A stretch of 64,000 bases of DNA from Qipengyuania_C sp046254955 (GCF_046254955.1 NZ_JBJXRG010000002.1:682001-746000), one strand, 5' to 3'. Shown: positions 7,518 through 17,051, counted from the stretch's first letter. Notes: generated by a model not told the origin, from the letters alone. Numbers and translations are program-made.

Positions 7518-8990
7518 TCAGCGCGATCGCACGATGATCTTTACCTTCTGGCCAGCGCTTACGCCCTGATTCGATGCAAGACCATTGAGGACGCGGAACC
7601 GCTGCTCCTGCGCATTCGCATAAGCCATCCGGCGCGAAAGGCTTGCAACCGAGTCGCCGCTACCCACCGTAACAACGTCCACCCGCCGCGGCACAACCGA
7701 ATCAGCCTCAGCTGAACTGATCCGGCGCATCGACTGGAACATCGACGAGAAGGTGCCCGAACGGCCAGCCTGGCTGATGGTCACGAAGTGATAGGCGCGG
7801 TCATTCGCAAATTCGTAGGCGTAGACAACCAGGTCGACCTGACTTTGGCCATTGTTGACACGGGCCGTACCATAGGCTGCCGGAATGCCGTTGACCGTCG
7901 TGCGCTCGATCGTCTGGGGAGCAATCGGGTTATTCTCCCCGCCTACAGCGGAGAATACGCTGCGCACGTAGCTTTCGAGATTTCCGTTGTAGGGCGCGAG
8001 GCTCAACTGCGCCTTGCCGCTTTCGCCATTGATCGAAACCGCGCGCGTGCCGTTGACCATGTAGAAACCGTTAGGCGCAGTAAACTTGAAGCCGAGAACG
8101 GGGTGGATGAAGCTTTGCCCCTCGATCACGCCTTGCTCTGGATTGTCGCCATACAGAAGGCCATCAATCCGCGAGAGGAATGTATCGCGATTGGTCACCC
8201 CGCCAACACCAACTGCCTGCGCCTTGCTGAGTGCGGTCGAGACACGGCTGGCTGGATCAGGGTGAGTCGATGCCCATTCGGGTACAGTCGCGTTGCGACC
8301 CTGGATCGCCGCATCGAGCGCGTTTTGCGCTGCGAGGCTTTGCAACACGGTGCTCATCGCGCGCGGATCATAGCCGGCACTGTTGAGGTACTGGATACCC
8401 AGTTCGTCAGCCTGGAGTTCCTGGCTACGTGAGAATTTCAGTGTAAGAAGCTGCGAACCTTGCAGGAAGGTCTGGCCCAATTGCTGGCCGAGACCTGTGT
8501 TGCCGAGTAATACGCCCGAAAGGATCGCTCCGACCGCACCGAGCAGCGAATTCTGCTGCGCCTTGGCCTGGCGCCGCTGCGAGTGACGAGCGGCCACGTG
8601 CGCTACTTCGTGGCCCAGCACGCCGGCAAGCTCGGCTTCGTTGTTCATGAGTCCAACCAGCTGGCGCGTGGTGTAGATATAGCCGCCCGGAATAGCGAAA
8701 GCATTATTGACGGAAGAGTCGAGCAGCGAGACAGTGAAGCTGTCGCGCGCATTGCCGAGCCCGGAATGCACTGCGATGCCCTTGCCGACGCTTTCGACAT
8801 ATTGCGCATGCGTACCCGTCATGGCTCCGCCGAATTCGGCGAGCAATTGGGGGTGGATTTCGGCGCCTTGCGCCGCTTCCTGCTGCGTAATCGGCGTGGA
8901 AGCGCTTGGGATTTCCCCGCCCATGCAACCGGCCAGCACGAGCGGCAGGGCCGCGGTTGTGGCGATGAGACTTTTCTTGAGACCCGACAT
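7518..8990 (-). CDS. M48-family metalloprotease lipoprotein with C-terminal LysM-like domain
   Basis: 490 residues from the ATG at 8990, which follows CGGAG. The N-terminus is a lipoprotein signal with lipobox LAGC (Cys22). The zinc site is HEVAH at residues 127-131, with a third ligand in SQELQADELG. A middle domain follows, and residues from about 440 look like LysM (VGSGDSVASLSRRM, then a VSAGQKVKI end). The arrangement resembles BepA/LoiP-like envelope quality-control proteases that degrade misassembled outer-membrane proteins. A LysM-like end suggests that it is held near peptidoglycan (inference). It is followed leftward by convergent pilin genes. Confidence 0.88.
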   Translation of the reverse strand: MSGLKKSLIATTAALPLVLAGCMGGEIPSASTPITQQEAAQGAEIHPQLLAEFGGAMTGTHAQYVESVGKGIAVHSGLGNARDSFTVSLLDSSVNNAFAIPGGYIYTTRQLVGLMNNEAELAGVLGHEVAHVAARHSQRRQAKAQQNSLLGAVGAILSGVLLGNTGLGQQLGQTFLQGSQLLTLKFSRSQELQADELGIQYLNSAGYDPRAMSTVLQSLAAQNALDAAIQGRNATVPEWASTHPDPASRVSTALSKAQAVGVGGVTNRDTFLSRIDGLLYGDNPEQGVIEGQSFIHPVLGFKFTAPNGFYMVNGTRAVSINGESGKAQLSLAPYNGNLESYVRSVFSAVGGENNPIAPQTIERTTVNGIPAAYGTARVNNGQSQVDLVVYAYEFANDRAYHFVTISQAGRSGTFSSMFQSMRRISSAEADSVVPRRVDVVTVGSGDSVASLSRRMAYANAQEQRFRVLNGLASNQGVSAGQKVKIIVRSR

Positions 8991-9085
8991 CAATTTTCTC
9001 CGGACTATGCGGCCACCGTCCGCGTGAGATTGTTCCGGTTGGTAAATCGATAAGGGGGGGTGATCGTTCCCGACAAGTCCGAGAT

Positions 9086-10030
9086 TTACGCTGCCATCTG
9101 GAGGAAGCGTTCTTCGCGCATCTTCTGTAAGTCTTTCGCGGTATATTCGGAAAGGTCGTCCAACTCCTGGCAAATCGCCTGCGCGAGATTGCCCGCCATG
9201 CGCTCAGGGTCACGATGTGCACCGCCGACCGGCTCGGAAACGATGCGGTCAATCACGCCGAGGTTCTTGAGGTTCTGCGCGGTGATTTTCATCGCTTCAG
9301 CTGCTTCGGGAGCTTTCTCCGCCGTGCGCCACAGGATTGAAGCGCAACCCTCTGGCGAAATCACTGAATAAACCGCATGTTCGAGCATGAGGACACGTTC
9401 CGCACTCGCAAGCGCAACGGCGCCGCCCGAGCCGCCCTCGCCCACGATAGTCGCAACCATCGGCACGGGCAGCGCGAGGCAAGCCTCGGTCGAACGCGCG
9501 ATGGCCTCGGCCTGCCCGCGCTCTTCGGCTTCAACGCCTGGAAACGCGCCGGATGTGTCGACCAAGGTGACAACCGGAAGCCCGAAACGCCCAGCCATCT
9601 CCATCAGACGGATCGCCTTTCGGTAGCCCTCGGGCTTGCCCATTCCAAAATTGTGCCGCAGCCGGCTTTCGGTATCGTTGCCCTTTTCGTGGCCAATCAG
9701 GGCCACTTTGCGCCCGTCAATCGTCGCAAAACCGCCGAGTATGGCCTCATCTTCGCCATAAGCGCGGTCACCGCCCAATGGGACGAATTCGTCAAATGCC
9801 AAGGCCACGTAATCGCGAAAATGCGGGCGTGAAGGATGGCGCGCGACCTGCGTCTTCTGCCACGGCGTCAGCGAAGCATAGGTGCTGGCGAGGAGATCGG
9901 CGCTCTTTTTCTCCAGCCGTTTCAATTCCTTATCGATATCGACTTCGTCGTCGACCGACGCTGCACGCAGATCCGCGATGCGTCGTTCAAGCTCCGCAAC
10001 CGGCTTCTCGAATTCGAGATATGAAATCAT
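9086..10030 (-). CDS. accA: Acetyl-CoA carboxylase carboxyltransferase, subunit alpha
   Basis: 314 residues, the usual family length. It starts MISYLEFEKPVAELERRI, contains the glycine-rich stretch GEGGSGGAVALASAERVLM and the EGCASILWR segment typical of AccA. With AccD it transfers carboxyl from biotinyl-BCCP to acetyl-CoA to make malonyl-CoA for fatty-acid synthesis. It lies 9 bp after the xerD stop in the same direction, so it is probably read with it. fabF and acpP, later steps of the same pathway, lie in this window at 49.9-51.6 kb. Confidence 0.96.
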   Translation of the reverse strand: MISYLEFEKPVAELERRIADLRAASVDDEVDIDKELKRLEKKSADLLASTYASLTPWQKTQVARHPSRPHFRDYVALAFDEFVPLGGDRAYGEDEAILGGFATIDGRKVALIGHEKGNDTESRLRHNFGMGKPEGYRKAIRLMEMAGRFGLPVVTLVDTSGAFPGVEAEERGQAEAIARSTEACLALPVPMVATIVGEGGSGGAVALASAERVLMLEHAVYSVISPEGCASILWRTAEKAPEAAEAMKITAQNLKNLGVIDRIVSEPVGGAHRDPERMAGNLAQAICQELDDLSEYTAKDLQKMREERFLQMAA

Positions 10031-10039
10031 CTGTCCCCG

Positions 10040-10918
10040 CTAGTCCGGCGCGCGCCTGTCGGCAAGGGGATGCCGCTCATTGACCAGAGCCACAAGCCGC
10101 GCCGCATCGACATGCGTATAGATCTGCGTCGTGGCGATATCGGCATGGCCGAGCAGGTTCTGCAGCACGCGCAGGTCGGCTCCGCCCTCGAGCAGATGGG
10201 TTGCAAAAGCATGACGCAGCACATGCGGGGATAGCTTCTCCGGTGACAAATTGGCGCGCAAGGCCAGCTTCTTGAGCATCTGGTAAAGTCGCACGCGGCT
10301 CAAATGCTTGTCGCGCGATGGGAAAAGGTATCGGGATTTTTCTTCGCGAACCTCCAGCCACCGCGTGAGCGCTTCCTTTGCCCGGCCGCTCACCGGCACC
10401 ATACGTTGCTGGCCGCCCTTCCCCGTAATGGTGAGGAACGGCGCATCGCGCGGAACCGCGGTTAGCGGTAGTGAAACCAGTTCCGTTGCGCGCAGGCCCG
10501 ATCCGTAGAGCAGTTCCAGCATCGCCAGCAGACGGACCGACTGGGGCATCTCGCTCGCCGCCTCTTCTTCCGCTTGCACAAACAGGGTTTCTATTTCGCC
10601 ATGTGAGAGTATCTTCGGAAGCGGCCGGCGCGTGGCAGGGCGCGGCAAGGAGGAACTCGGATCATCTTTGCGCAGCCCCTCATCGACCATAAAGCCGTAG
10701 AACTGCCTCAGGGCCGATGCCTTGCGGGCCACGCTCGAAGGCGCGAGATCGGCCCACGCTTTGCCCAGCCGCGCGAGCGAGGGCTTCCCCGCGAGAGCGA
10801 GATCACCGACGATCTCTTCCGCACCTTCAAGGTCACGCCGATAGGCGGCCATGGTATTGGCTGCGGCGCCCCGTTCGGCGGCCATCATGGCAAGAAATTC
10901 GTCGATCGCCTCAGACAT
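10040..10918 (-). CDS. xerD: Tyrosine recombinase XerD
   Basis: 292 residues from the ATG at 10918; longer in-frame starts would run into the upstream gene. The N-terminal SAM-like core-binding domain is followed by the catalytic domain with Arg in GSGLRATELVSL, Lys in TGKGGQQR, HVLRHAFATHLLEGG for the His-x-x-Arg, and Tyr in TQIYTHV. XerCD resolves chromosome dimers at dif near division. Position between a core gene (accA) and a conserved secreted protein suggests the housekeeping XerD rather than an element integrase. Confidence 0.92.
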   Translation of the reverse strand: MSEAIDEFLAMMAAERGAAANTMAAYRRDLEGAEEIVGDLALAGKPSLARLGKAWADLAPSSVARKASALRQFYGFMVDEGLRKDDPSSSLPRPATRRPLPKILSHGEIETLFVQAEEEAASEMPQSVRLLAMLELLYGSGLRATELVSLPLTAVPRDAPFLTITGKGGQQRMVPVSGRAKEALTRWLEVREEKSRYLFPSRDKHLSRVRLYQMLKKLALRANLSPEKLSPHVLRHAFATHLLEGGADLRVLQNLLGHADIATTQIYTHVDAARLVALVNERHPLADRRAPD

Positions 10919-10943
10919 TAGGATCGCTTGGCCAGCGACCGCA

Positions 10944-12776
10944 TCATGCGCGCGCAACGGCCTCTGCCGCAATCATCCTTGCTTCCGCTTCCAACCCAAC
11001 ACGGCGCAGGCTGTTGACGATGCGGTAGAGATAACGCGGGGTCATCCGCTCCCAGCTATCCCCCTGCATCCCCAGCCCTGCGAGGATCGCGACCAATGCG
11101 GGGTTCTGCACGTCTGCGGCTCGGTCGATAAGGCGAGTCCAGCGGGTATGCGTGGACAGGTCCATTTCGAGGCGGTTGACCATCGTGTCCGTCGTGCCCT
11201 GCCCGATGCGACCAAGGCCGGCGAGACCAGCGACGAGGAATTTCGACTTGCGCGATTCGACGCTGTCATCATCGTCGAGGAAGGCATCGACGGCCTGATT
11301 GTCGAACGTGACGCCCTGACCAGGGCGACCAACTGCCAGCAAGGCCCAGGCGAGACTTCCTTCGCTTACCCGGTCGGTCCATAGGGCGGCATCGCGGTCG
11401 AGACCGGCCGAAAGCATGGCGGCAATCAGCCCGCCTGCATCGTCACCATAATCACTGCCCGGCGGCATGCGCGCTGCAGCATAGGCAGTCAGCACGAAGC
11501 GTCCATAATCCCCGTCGAGCCCGCCCCACACATCAGTGATTGCGCTCATGCGGTCATCGGGGTCGTTGGCGACATAGGCTTCGCGCAAACGCGTCGAGGT
11601 GAGCGCTACATCTCCGATAATCTCGTCATCGGCATAGATTTGCGAATAGAGATCGATTGCTGCGCTGGCGGAGAGAATGCCGCGCGATGCCGCAAGATCC
11701 GCTCCCAGCGCGCGCTGCGGCAGTCCCAACATGGGCGCTGTGGCCCAGTTAAGAAGGTAATAATCCGCCGCGCCATCACGCAATCCTTCGGGAATCTCTT
11801 CACCCACGGCGTTCGCCAGAGAGGCTCGCCAGGGCGTGAGTGCGTCTACCCCATCCCATTCGATATCAACCGCGCGCCTACCCTGCCCCGCGGCACCCGC
11901 ATAGCGCTGTGCCAAGAGGATATCGATACGCGGTGCGATTTCGCGAGAAAGCGCCCGGTTGAGCTGTTGGTTGCCGCGTGTCTCTTCGCCGGCATAGGCA
12001 TCGCAGATCGCACGCAGCATAGTCGCTTCCGGATCGTCAGCCGATCCGCCCTGCAATCTCACTGCAGGGCAAGCGCCCAATATGTCCGAAGTTGCGAAAT
12101 AGGCCCTCACCGCTTGCGCCGTGAGCAATTCATCCCAGTTTGCCGTGTCGACATCCTGCGCAATAGCGCGCGCTGCGCCGTACTCACCCATCGCGTTGAG
12201 CGCAGACATGCGAAGCGCGGCAAAACGTACCGGCGACATGCCCTCGGGCGGTGCCATACGGCTGGCAAGCGCCCTGCGCAGCATGATGTGACCCCAGCGC
12301 GAGACCAACGGGCCAGTGGTGCCGGCAAGCGCCGCGTCCACAAGCATTGCAGGCTGGCGCGCGAGCGATCCGGGCGCAAAACCGCCTTCGTCGGCCGCGA
12401 TGATGCCGACACGCTCCATGGCCCGGCGAGCGGCAGGCGGAATATCGAACTTGGGCTTGAGTCCCAGCAGTTCATCGAGCTCGTCGATCGACATTTCTTC
12501 CAGCTCTTCGAGCGTGGGAAGATTTTCGAGGCTGAAACCACCGACGTCTGGGATATCGGGCAATGGCTGGACGACCGGTTGCCCTCCGCTGGCCGAAGGA
12601 ACCTGGCCCGGGCTTGATGGAGCCTGAGTTGGCCGGGGCGCAGGCGCTGTCACCGGAGCGGGTGGCTCTGGATCGTCGAATCCGGGCGGCAAGAGAGATT
12701 CGGGCGCGTCCTGCGCCAGGACCAGCCCGGAACACAGGGCAAGCGCGGCGCCAGATATCAGCAGCGACCGCCTCAT
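10944..12776 (-). CDS. Large secreted protein of unknown function
   Basis: 610 residues with a clear Sec signal peptide (LLISGAALALCSGLVLAQD). A proline-rich linker (about residues 30-75, PAPVTAPAPRPTQAP) precedes a short acidic segment (LEELEEMSIDELDELLGL). The remainder is alanine-rich and helical, with repeated pair-of-helix character that could be TPR-like, but no repeat consensus is clear. It is probably periplasmic. Its ATG overlaps the stop of the 45-residue peptide gene upstream (ATGA), so translation of the two is likely coupled. I cannot assign a role. Confidence 0.75.
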   Translation of the reverse strand: MRRSLLISGAALALCSGLVLAQDAPESLLPPGFDDPEPPAPVTAPAPRPTQAPSSPGQVPSASGGQPVVQPLPDIPDVGGFSLENLPTLEELEEMSIDELDELLGLKPKFDIPPAARRAMERVGIIAADEGGFAPGSLARQPAMLVDAALAGTTGPLVSRWGHIMLRRALASRMAPPEGMSPVRFAALRMSALNAMGEYGAARAIAQDVDTANWDELLTAQAVRAYFATSDILGACPAVRLQGGSADDPEATMLRAICDAYAGEETRGNQQLNRALSREIAPRIDILLAQRYAGAAGQGRRAVDIEWDGVDALTPWRASLANAVGEEIPEGLRDGAADYYLLNWATAPMLGLPQRALGADLAASRGILSASAAIDLYSQIYADDEIIGDVALTSTRLREAYVANDPDDRMSAITDVWGGLDGDYGRFVLTAYAAARMPPGSDYGDDAGGLIAAMLSAGLDRDAALWTDRVSEGSLAWALLAVGRPGQGVTFDNQAVDAFLDDDDSVESRKSKFLVAGLAGLGRIGQGTTDTMVNRLEMDLSTHTRWTRLIDRAADVQNPALVAILAGLGMQGDSWERMTPRYLYRIVNSLRRVGLEAEARMIAAEAVARA

Positions 12777-12910
12777 TGCACGCTTCCCGGCACTTCAACG
12801 GGTTCGACGATTGTCCGCAAGGGCTCCTCCCCTCCATCGATCCAGGCGACGATCAGGATGATCGCAATCACCGAGAGGATCGCAAGAACTTTCCGTTTCC
12901 CGCGCATCAT
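12773..12910 (-). CDS. 45-residue single-pass membrane peptide
   Basis: A small gene reading MMRGKRKVLAILSVIAIILI and then a short acidic tail. Residues 8-23 are one transmembrane helix behind a basic N-terminus, so the tail would be periplasmic. Its TGA overlaps the ATG of the large secreted protein (ATGA at 12773-12776), and its codon use is normal for the region. The coupling suggests that the two products work together or that the peptide tethers the secreted protein (inference). It faces aroK divergently. Confidence 0.7.
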   Translation of the reverse strand: MMRGKRKVLAILSVIAIILIVAWIDGGEEPLRTIVEPVEVPGSVQ

Positions 12911-12983
12911 TGGTTTGAAACCTGCTTCGACCCTTCACGTCCATGGTTGCGCCGCATCTAGCCCATCTATAGGCGGTGCGGCA

Positions 12984-13553
12984 ATGACCCTTGCACCTGC
13001 AAATCTGGATGACGCGCAGATTGCTGCGATCGCACGGCGGATCGACCGTCCGGTTGTACTCGTCGGTCTTATGGGAGTGGGTAAGTCGACCGTCGGGCGC
13101 AAACTAGCCGCTCTGATGGGGCGCGATTTTGTCGACGCCGACGATTCGATTGAAGAAGCTGCGCAGCTATCGGTTGCAGAGATCTTCGAGCAATTCGGCG
13201 AGGCTTACTTTCGCGACGGCGAGCGCCGGGTAATCGCGCGACTGGTGGAAGAGCGTCATGGTGTAATCGCCACGGGCGGCGGTGCCTTCTGCAGTGATGA
13301 GACCCGCCAGCTAATTCTCGACGATGCTATAGCCGTCTGGCTTGATGCCGATATCGACACGCTGGTCGAACGGACGGCGCGCAAGGATAACCGTCCGTTG
13401 CTGAAGAATGGCAATCCGCGCGAAATCCTTACGAACTTGAAGGACCAGCGCGGGCAGTACTATTCGCAGGCGCAGGTCCATGTCGTGACCGGCGATGCGC
13501 CTCACGCAGAGACAGCAATGCGCATTCTTGAGGCGATAGACCGATGGCTTTGA
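12984..13553 (+). CDS. aroK: Shikimate kinase
   Basis: 189 residues from the ATG at 12984, which restores the normal family length; longer frames reach into the divergent peptide gene. The Walker A loop is GLMGVGKST (28-36), shikimate binding uses DADDSIEE, and ATGGGAF and NRPLL follow in the usual order. It phosphorylates shikimate at the 3-hydroxyl, step five of chorismate synthesis. The stop overlaps the aroB start by 10 bp, so the two are one operon. Confidence 0.95.
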   Translation: MTLAPANLDDAQIAAIARRIDRPVVLVGLMGVGKSTVGRKLAALMGRDFVDADDSIEEAAQLSVAEIFEQFGEAYFRDGERRVIARLVEERHGVIATGGGAFCSDETRQLILDDAIAVWLDADIDTLVERTARKDNRPLLKNGNPREILTNLKDQRGQYYSQAQVHVVTGDAPHAETAMRILEAIDRWL

Positions 13554-14653
13554 TCCCCGTCGAACTCGCTGGACGCAGCTACGAAGTCCATGTCGGCAGC
13601 GGATTGGTCGAGCGTGCGGGAGAGCTGGCAAAGAGCTTCCTGCGAAAGGCGGTCGTGCCAGTGGTGGCCGATGCCAATGCTTGGGCCGCGCACGGCGAGC
13701 GTCTGACTACGGCTCTTGATTCAGCAGGCCATTCAGTTGCTCTTTACGAAGTGCCTCCGGGTGAAGGCTCCAAGAGCTGGACCGAATTGGCGAAGTTGAC
13801 CGACTGGATGCTCGCGCAAGGGGTCGAACGGGGCGATCATGTACTCGCACTGGGCGGCGGCGTGGTCGGCGATCTTACAGGCTTCGCTTGCTCAATTCTC
13901 AAGCGCGGCTGCGGCTTCGTGCAAATACCCACGACACTGCTGGCGCAAGTCGACAGCTCGGTAGGCGGCAAGACCGCGATCAACACCGCAGCGGGCAAGA
14001 ATTTGATCGGGGCGTTCCATCAGCCCTCACTGGTTTTGGCCGATACGGATTGCCTCGCAACCCTGCCGCCACGCGAGTTGCGCGCGGGCTATGCCGAAGT
14101 CCTGAAATACGGCGTGCTCGGCGACCGCAAGTTCTTCGACTGGCTCGGAGATAATGGCCAAGCAGTGCTTTCGTTGGATGAGGCCACAGTCGAACAAGCG
14201 GTTGCCACGAGCGTCGCGGCCAAGGCGCGGATTGTCGCCGAAGACGAGCGCGAAACGAGTGGTACGCGCGCGCTGCTGAACCTCGGGCACACATTCGGCC
14301 ATGCGCTTGAGGCCGAGACCGGCTTTTCGGACAGGCTGCTTCACGGAGAGGGCGTTGCGCTCGGCATGGTGCTGGCGGCACGCTATTCGGCGCGACGCGG
14401 CGAGATCAGCGATAGCAATGCGGAAAAGGTTGCTGCGGCGGTAAATGATGCAGGCTTGCCTGCAGCAATTTCAACGCTTGGTTTGACCTGTTCGGGCCGC
14501 GATCTGGCCGACCATATGCTGCATGACAAGAAGATGGATGCGGGCACGCTCCCCTTCATTTTGCTGCGCAGCATTGGTGCAGCATTTCTCGCGAAAGACG
14601 TCGCGCTGGAAGATGTTGCAGAGTTTCTCGACGAGCAGCTGCAGGCCCATTAG
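13544..14653 (+). CDS. aroB: 3-dehydroquinate synthase
   Basis: 369 residues, normal length. The NAD-binding segment LALGGGVVGDLTGFACS, the PTTLLAQVDSSVGGKTAIN core and the zinc ligands in LNLGHTFGHALE and LLHGEGVALGM are all present. It converts DAHP to 3-dehydroquinate, step two of the shikimate pathway. It overlaps aroK, and the cyclase-family gene follows after 9 bp. Confidence 0.97.
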   Translation: MALIPVELAGRSYEVHVGSGLVERAGELAKSFLRKAVVPVVADANAWAAHGERLTTALDSAGHSVALYEVPPGEGSKSWTELAKLTDWMLAQGVERGDHVLALGGGVVGDLTGFACSILKRGCGFVQIPTTLLAQVDSSVGGKTAINTAAGKNLIGAFHQPSLVLADTDCLATLPPRELRAGYAEVLKYGVLGDRKFFDWLGDNGQAVLSLDEATVEQAVATSVAAKARIVAEDERETSGTRALLNLGHTFGHALEAETGFSDRLLHGEGVALGMVLAARYSARRGEISDSNAEKVAAAVNDAGLPAAISTLGLTCSGRDLADHMLHDKKMDAGTLPFILLRSIGAAFLAKDVALEDVAEFLDEQLQAH

Positions 14654-14662
14654 GATCGCCTG

Positions 14663-15433
14663 ATGACCCGCTTTGTCGACCTCTCGATACCGATCACCAA
14701 TAACGTGGTATCCGATCCCGAGGTGATGCGGCCAAAGATCACCTACATGACGCATGAGGACACCTGGCAGCAAATCGCCATGTTCTTCCCGGGCCTGGAG
14801 AAAGACGACCTGCCCGATGGCGAAGGTTGGGCGGTCGAGCAGGTCGAGCTGTCGACACACAACGGCACCCATATGGATGCGCCGTGGCATTTCCATTCGA
14901 CTACCGAGAGCGGCGCCTCCCCCGCCCCGAGCATCGACGAAGCCCCGCTCGATCGGTTCTTCCGACCTGGTGTGAAACTTGACTTTTCGCACTTGCCACA
15001 TGGCCATGTGGTAACGGGCAGCGAAGTGGCCGGTGCATTCGATGAGATTGGCTACGAGCTCAAACCGCTCGATATCGTGCTGGTGCATTCGGGCGCTGTC
15101 TACGGCACAGAGAATTTCATCGATCAAGGCGTAGGCCTGGGCGAAGAAGCGACACTGTGGCTGACTGAGCGCGGTGTCGAAGTTGTTGGCACCGATGCGT
15201 GGAGCTGGGATGCGCCCTTCAGCCATACGGCCCGGCGCTGGGCCGAGAAGCGCGACCCTTCGATCATCTGGGAAGGCCACAAGGCGGGGCGGATCAAACC
15301 CTATTACCAGATCGAGAAGCTCACCAATCTCGCCGCGCTTCCCAGCCACGGCTTCACGCTGAGCTGCTTCCCGGTGAAGATTGAGCGCGCCAGCGCGGGC
15401 TGGATCAGGGCGGTGGCGATGGTTGATGAGTGA
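14663..15433 (+). CDS. Cyclase-family metal hydrolase (kynurenine formamidase-like)
   Basis: 256 residues. The metal-binding motif HNGTHMDAPWHF (His66, His70, Asp72, His76) defines the cyclase/KynB family (PF04199). The C-terminus holds the usual HxxxE-type region (IWEGHKAGRIK). Family members hydrolyse N-formylkynurenine or related amides and lactones; the substrate here is not clear because no kyn genes are near. It follows aroB by 9 bp, and its TGA overlaps the next ATG (TGATG), so it belongs to the aro transcript. Confidence 0.8.
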   Translation: MTRFVDLSIPITNNVVSDPEVMRPKITYMTHEDTWQQIAMFFPGLEKDDLPDGEGWAVEQVELSTHNGTHMDAPWHFHSTTESGASPAPSIDEAPLDRFFRPGVKLDFSHLPHGHVVTGSEVAGAFDEIGYELKPLDIVLVHSGAVYGTENFIDQGVGLGEEATLWLTERGVEVVGTDAWSWDAPFSHTARRWAEKRDPSIIWEGHKAGRIKPYYQIEKLTNLAALPSHGFTLSCFPVKIERASAGWIRAVAMVDE

Positions 15434-15981
15434 TGGCCAAGGTCATCGTCCTAAATGGCGTCAGCAGCGCGGGGAAAAGCTCGTTGGCGCGAGCAATCCA
15501 GCACCAAGCGAGATCGACAATACTTCATGTTGAAATGGACAAGTTCATTTCATTCTTGCCGGACGGGCACGAACTCAGACCCGAGTGGTTTCGCCTCGAG
15601 AAAACCAAAGTGGCGGGCCGCGAACTGCCAAGAATAAGGAATGGTGATCGCGGCGCGCAGCTGTTGAAAGTGATGCGCGGTTTCGTTGCTCAAGCGGCGG
15701 ATGCAGGTCTGGATCTTGTCGTTGATGAGGTTTGTGAGGCGATCGAGATTGCGGACTATCGGAGAAGACTTCGCGGGTGCGAATTGTATGTCGCCAAGGT
15801 ATTCGCGCCGATCGACATCATCGAAACTCGGGAGCGTGAACGTGGCGATAGGCTCGTCGGCCTCGCGAGAGGCCAAGCTGAGTATCTTCATGCGGGAATC
15901 GAGTATGACCACGAGATCGATACCAGTAAGGCAACGCCCGAAAAGCTGACTAAAGAGCTACTGGATCGCCTGGCTTGGTAA
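15433..15981 (+). CDS. Chloramphenicol phosphotransferase-like P-loop kinase
   Basis: 182 residues from the ATG at 15433 that overlaps the preceding stop. The P-loop GVSSAGKSS (9-17) directly after strand one, the acidic LHVEMDKF and the LVVDEV strand fit the CPT/AAA kinase family (PF07931). Members phosphorylate the primary hydroxyl of chloramphenicol or unknown hydroxyl substrates. It has no other resistance genes around it, so a housekeeping role or an unknown substrate is as likely as drug modification. Confidence 0.75.
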   Translation: MAKVIVLNGVSSAGKSSLARAIQHQARSTILHVEMDKFISFLPDGHELRPEWFRLEKTKVAGRELPRIRNGDRGAQLLKVMRGFVAQAADAGLDLVVDEVCEAIEIADYRRRLRGCELYVAKVFAPIDIIETRERERGDRLVGLARGQAEYLHAGIEYDHEIDTSKATPEKLTKELLDRLAW

Positions 15982-16021
15982 TTTGCGAAGTGGCGGGGTT
16001 TCTGCTCCGCTACAATCCTTT

Positions 16022-16099
16022 CTACTCCAGCTCCAGGATCACCGCATCGACTGCAAGGCTCTCGCCTTCCGATGCGTTGATCGTGGCGATGGTACCTTC
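16022..16099 (-). pseudogene. Detached second copy of the pccA 3' end (25 codons plus stop)
   Basis: The 78 bp match the end of pccA (17919-17996) at 73 of 78 positions by hand count. The five differences fall in four codons (GGT/GGC, AAC/AAT, ATC/ATT, CTG/TTA) and every one is synonymous, so the peptide and stop are unchanged. Similarity ends at 16100, with no more pccA sequence beyond it. The copy lies 40 bp after the convergent kinase gene, a normal spacing for a native gene end. It therefore looks like the original tail, cut off when the segment to its right arrived (inference). Confidence 0.85.
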
Positions 16100-16250
16100 A
16101 GCGAAAATAACCAGCAAGCGAGACCTACCTCGACCAAAATTGGGCACGGCAACGAATTCGCCTAAGCCGGATACCACATCAAAGACTGCGCAAAGCCGAT
16201 CGTCGATCCTCTTAACTTGTCAAAATTTGAAGAAAACTCATTCGTCGTCG

Positions 16251-17051
16251 CTAAAGCCAACCAGCGCTATTCAACGCGCTTCTCCGGCTACGGCTCACCG
16301 GCACATCAACGCCGCCGTGGACGCTTAGCCAATGTTTGCCTGCAATACTCGAATTGCCGACAACCGCTTCGCGCGCGACCCACCATGAGCGGTGGACCTG
16401 CATCCCGTCCAAATCCCCAGTTTCGGCGATTGCATCCTTTAACCGCATCAGGATCATTTCGCTGCCGCGGTCGGTGTATACGCGCACATAGTGACCATCC
16501 GCCTCGAGCGCGTGCAACCGCGCCTCCCGCAGGGCTGCGGGAAGGCGCGCCATGAGCTTCGCCGGAGCGTGCTCCGCGGTCGACAAGATATCCGGCTCCC
16601 ACAGAGCCCGCCCGACACCGATCCGCAATGCAACAAAGGCGATACTGATAACCATGGAATTGCCGAAGTGCGGTATCATCATCGAGAGCGGCGCCCACCC
16701 TCCCAAGGAATTCGCGATATAGGCGACGGGAGTCATTGCGAGTGACAAGATGACCGCAAACATTGCCCACCACCGTGCTACCGGAGTGTAACGCAAACCA
16801 GCACGAAGCATGATAGCTTCTATGCCGAGCGCAAACACCAGCGCTACGGTAAACAATCCACCCCAAAAGATCAGTCGATAACCAATCGGTACTGCGTAAC
16901 TATCCACTGCGCCAAGAAGCGCCAACATCGAGCCCAACGCGATGGTCGACAGTGTCCATGAAAGCAGGGGCCGGGCTACTACCCACGCATTTCGCGCTGC
17001 GTGAACGGTCGGATCGGTCGTTTCATTCATTACGAGCAGTCGTTCGTTCAT
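16251..17051 (-). CDS. Membrane-anchored LytTR transcription regulator
   Basis: 266 residues. About four hydrophobic helices cover residues 25-150 (for example WTLSTIALGSMLALLGAV and LIFWGGLFTVALVFALGI). A LytTR DNA-binding domain follows from about residue 175 (LHALEADGHYVRVYTDRG, then VHRSWWVAREAV). Such one-component regulators sense in the membrane and bind DNA through the C-terminal domain. The likely target is the divergent secreted-protein gene at 17120, 68 bp away (inference). The ATG at 17051 is used; a second in-frame ATG lies at 17030. Confidence 0.85.
   Translation of the reverse strand: MNERLLVMNETTDPTVHAARNAWVVARPLLSWTLSTIALGSMLALLGAVDSYAVPIGYRLIFWGGLFTVALVFALGIEAIMLRAGLRYTPVARWWAMFAVILSLAMTPVAYIANSLGGWAPLSMMIPHFGNSMVISIAFVALRIGVGRALWEPDILSTAEHAPAKLMARLPAALREARLHALEADGHYVRVYTDRGSEMILMRLKDAIAETGDLDGMQVHRSWWVAREAVVGNSSIAGKHWLSVHGGVDVPVSRSRRSALNSAGWL

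Noticed and set aside
10040..10918. xerD as the integrase of the segment at 16 kb
   Set aside because: It has the sequence and gene context of the housekeeping recombinase, is 5 kb away, and no dif-like site was seen at the pccA tails.
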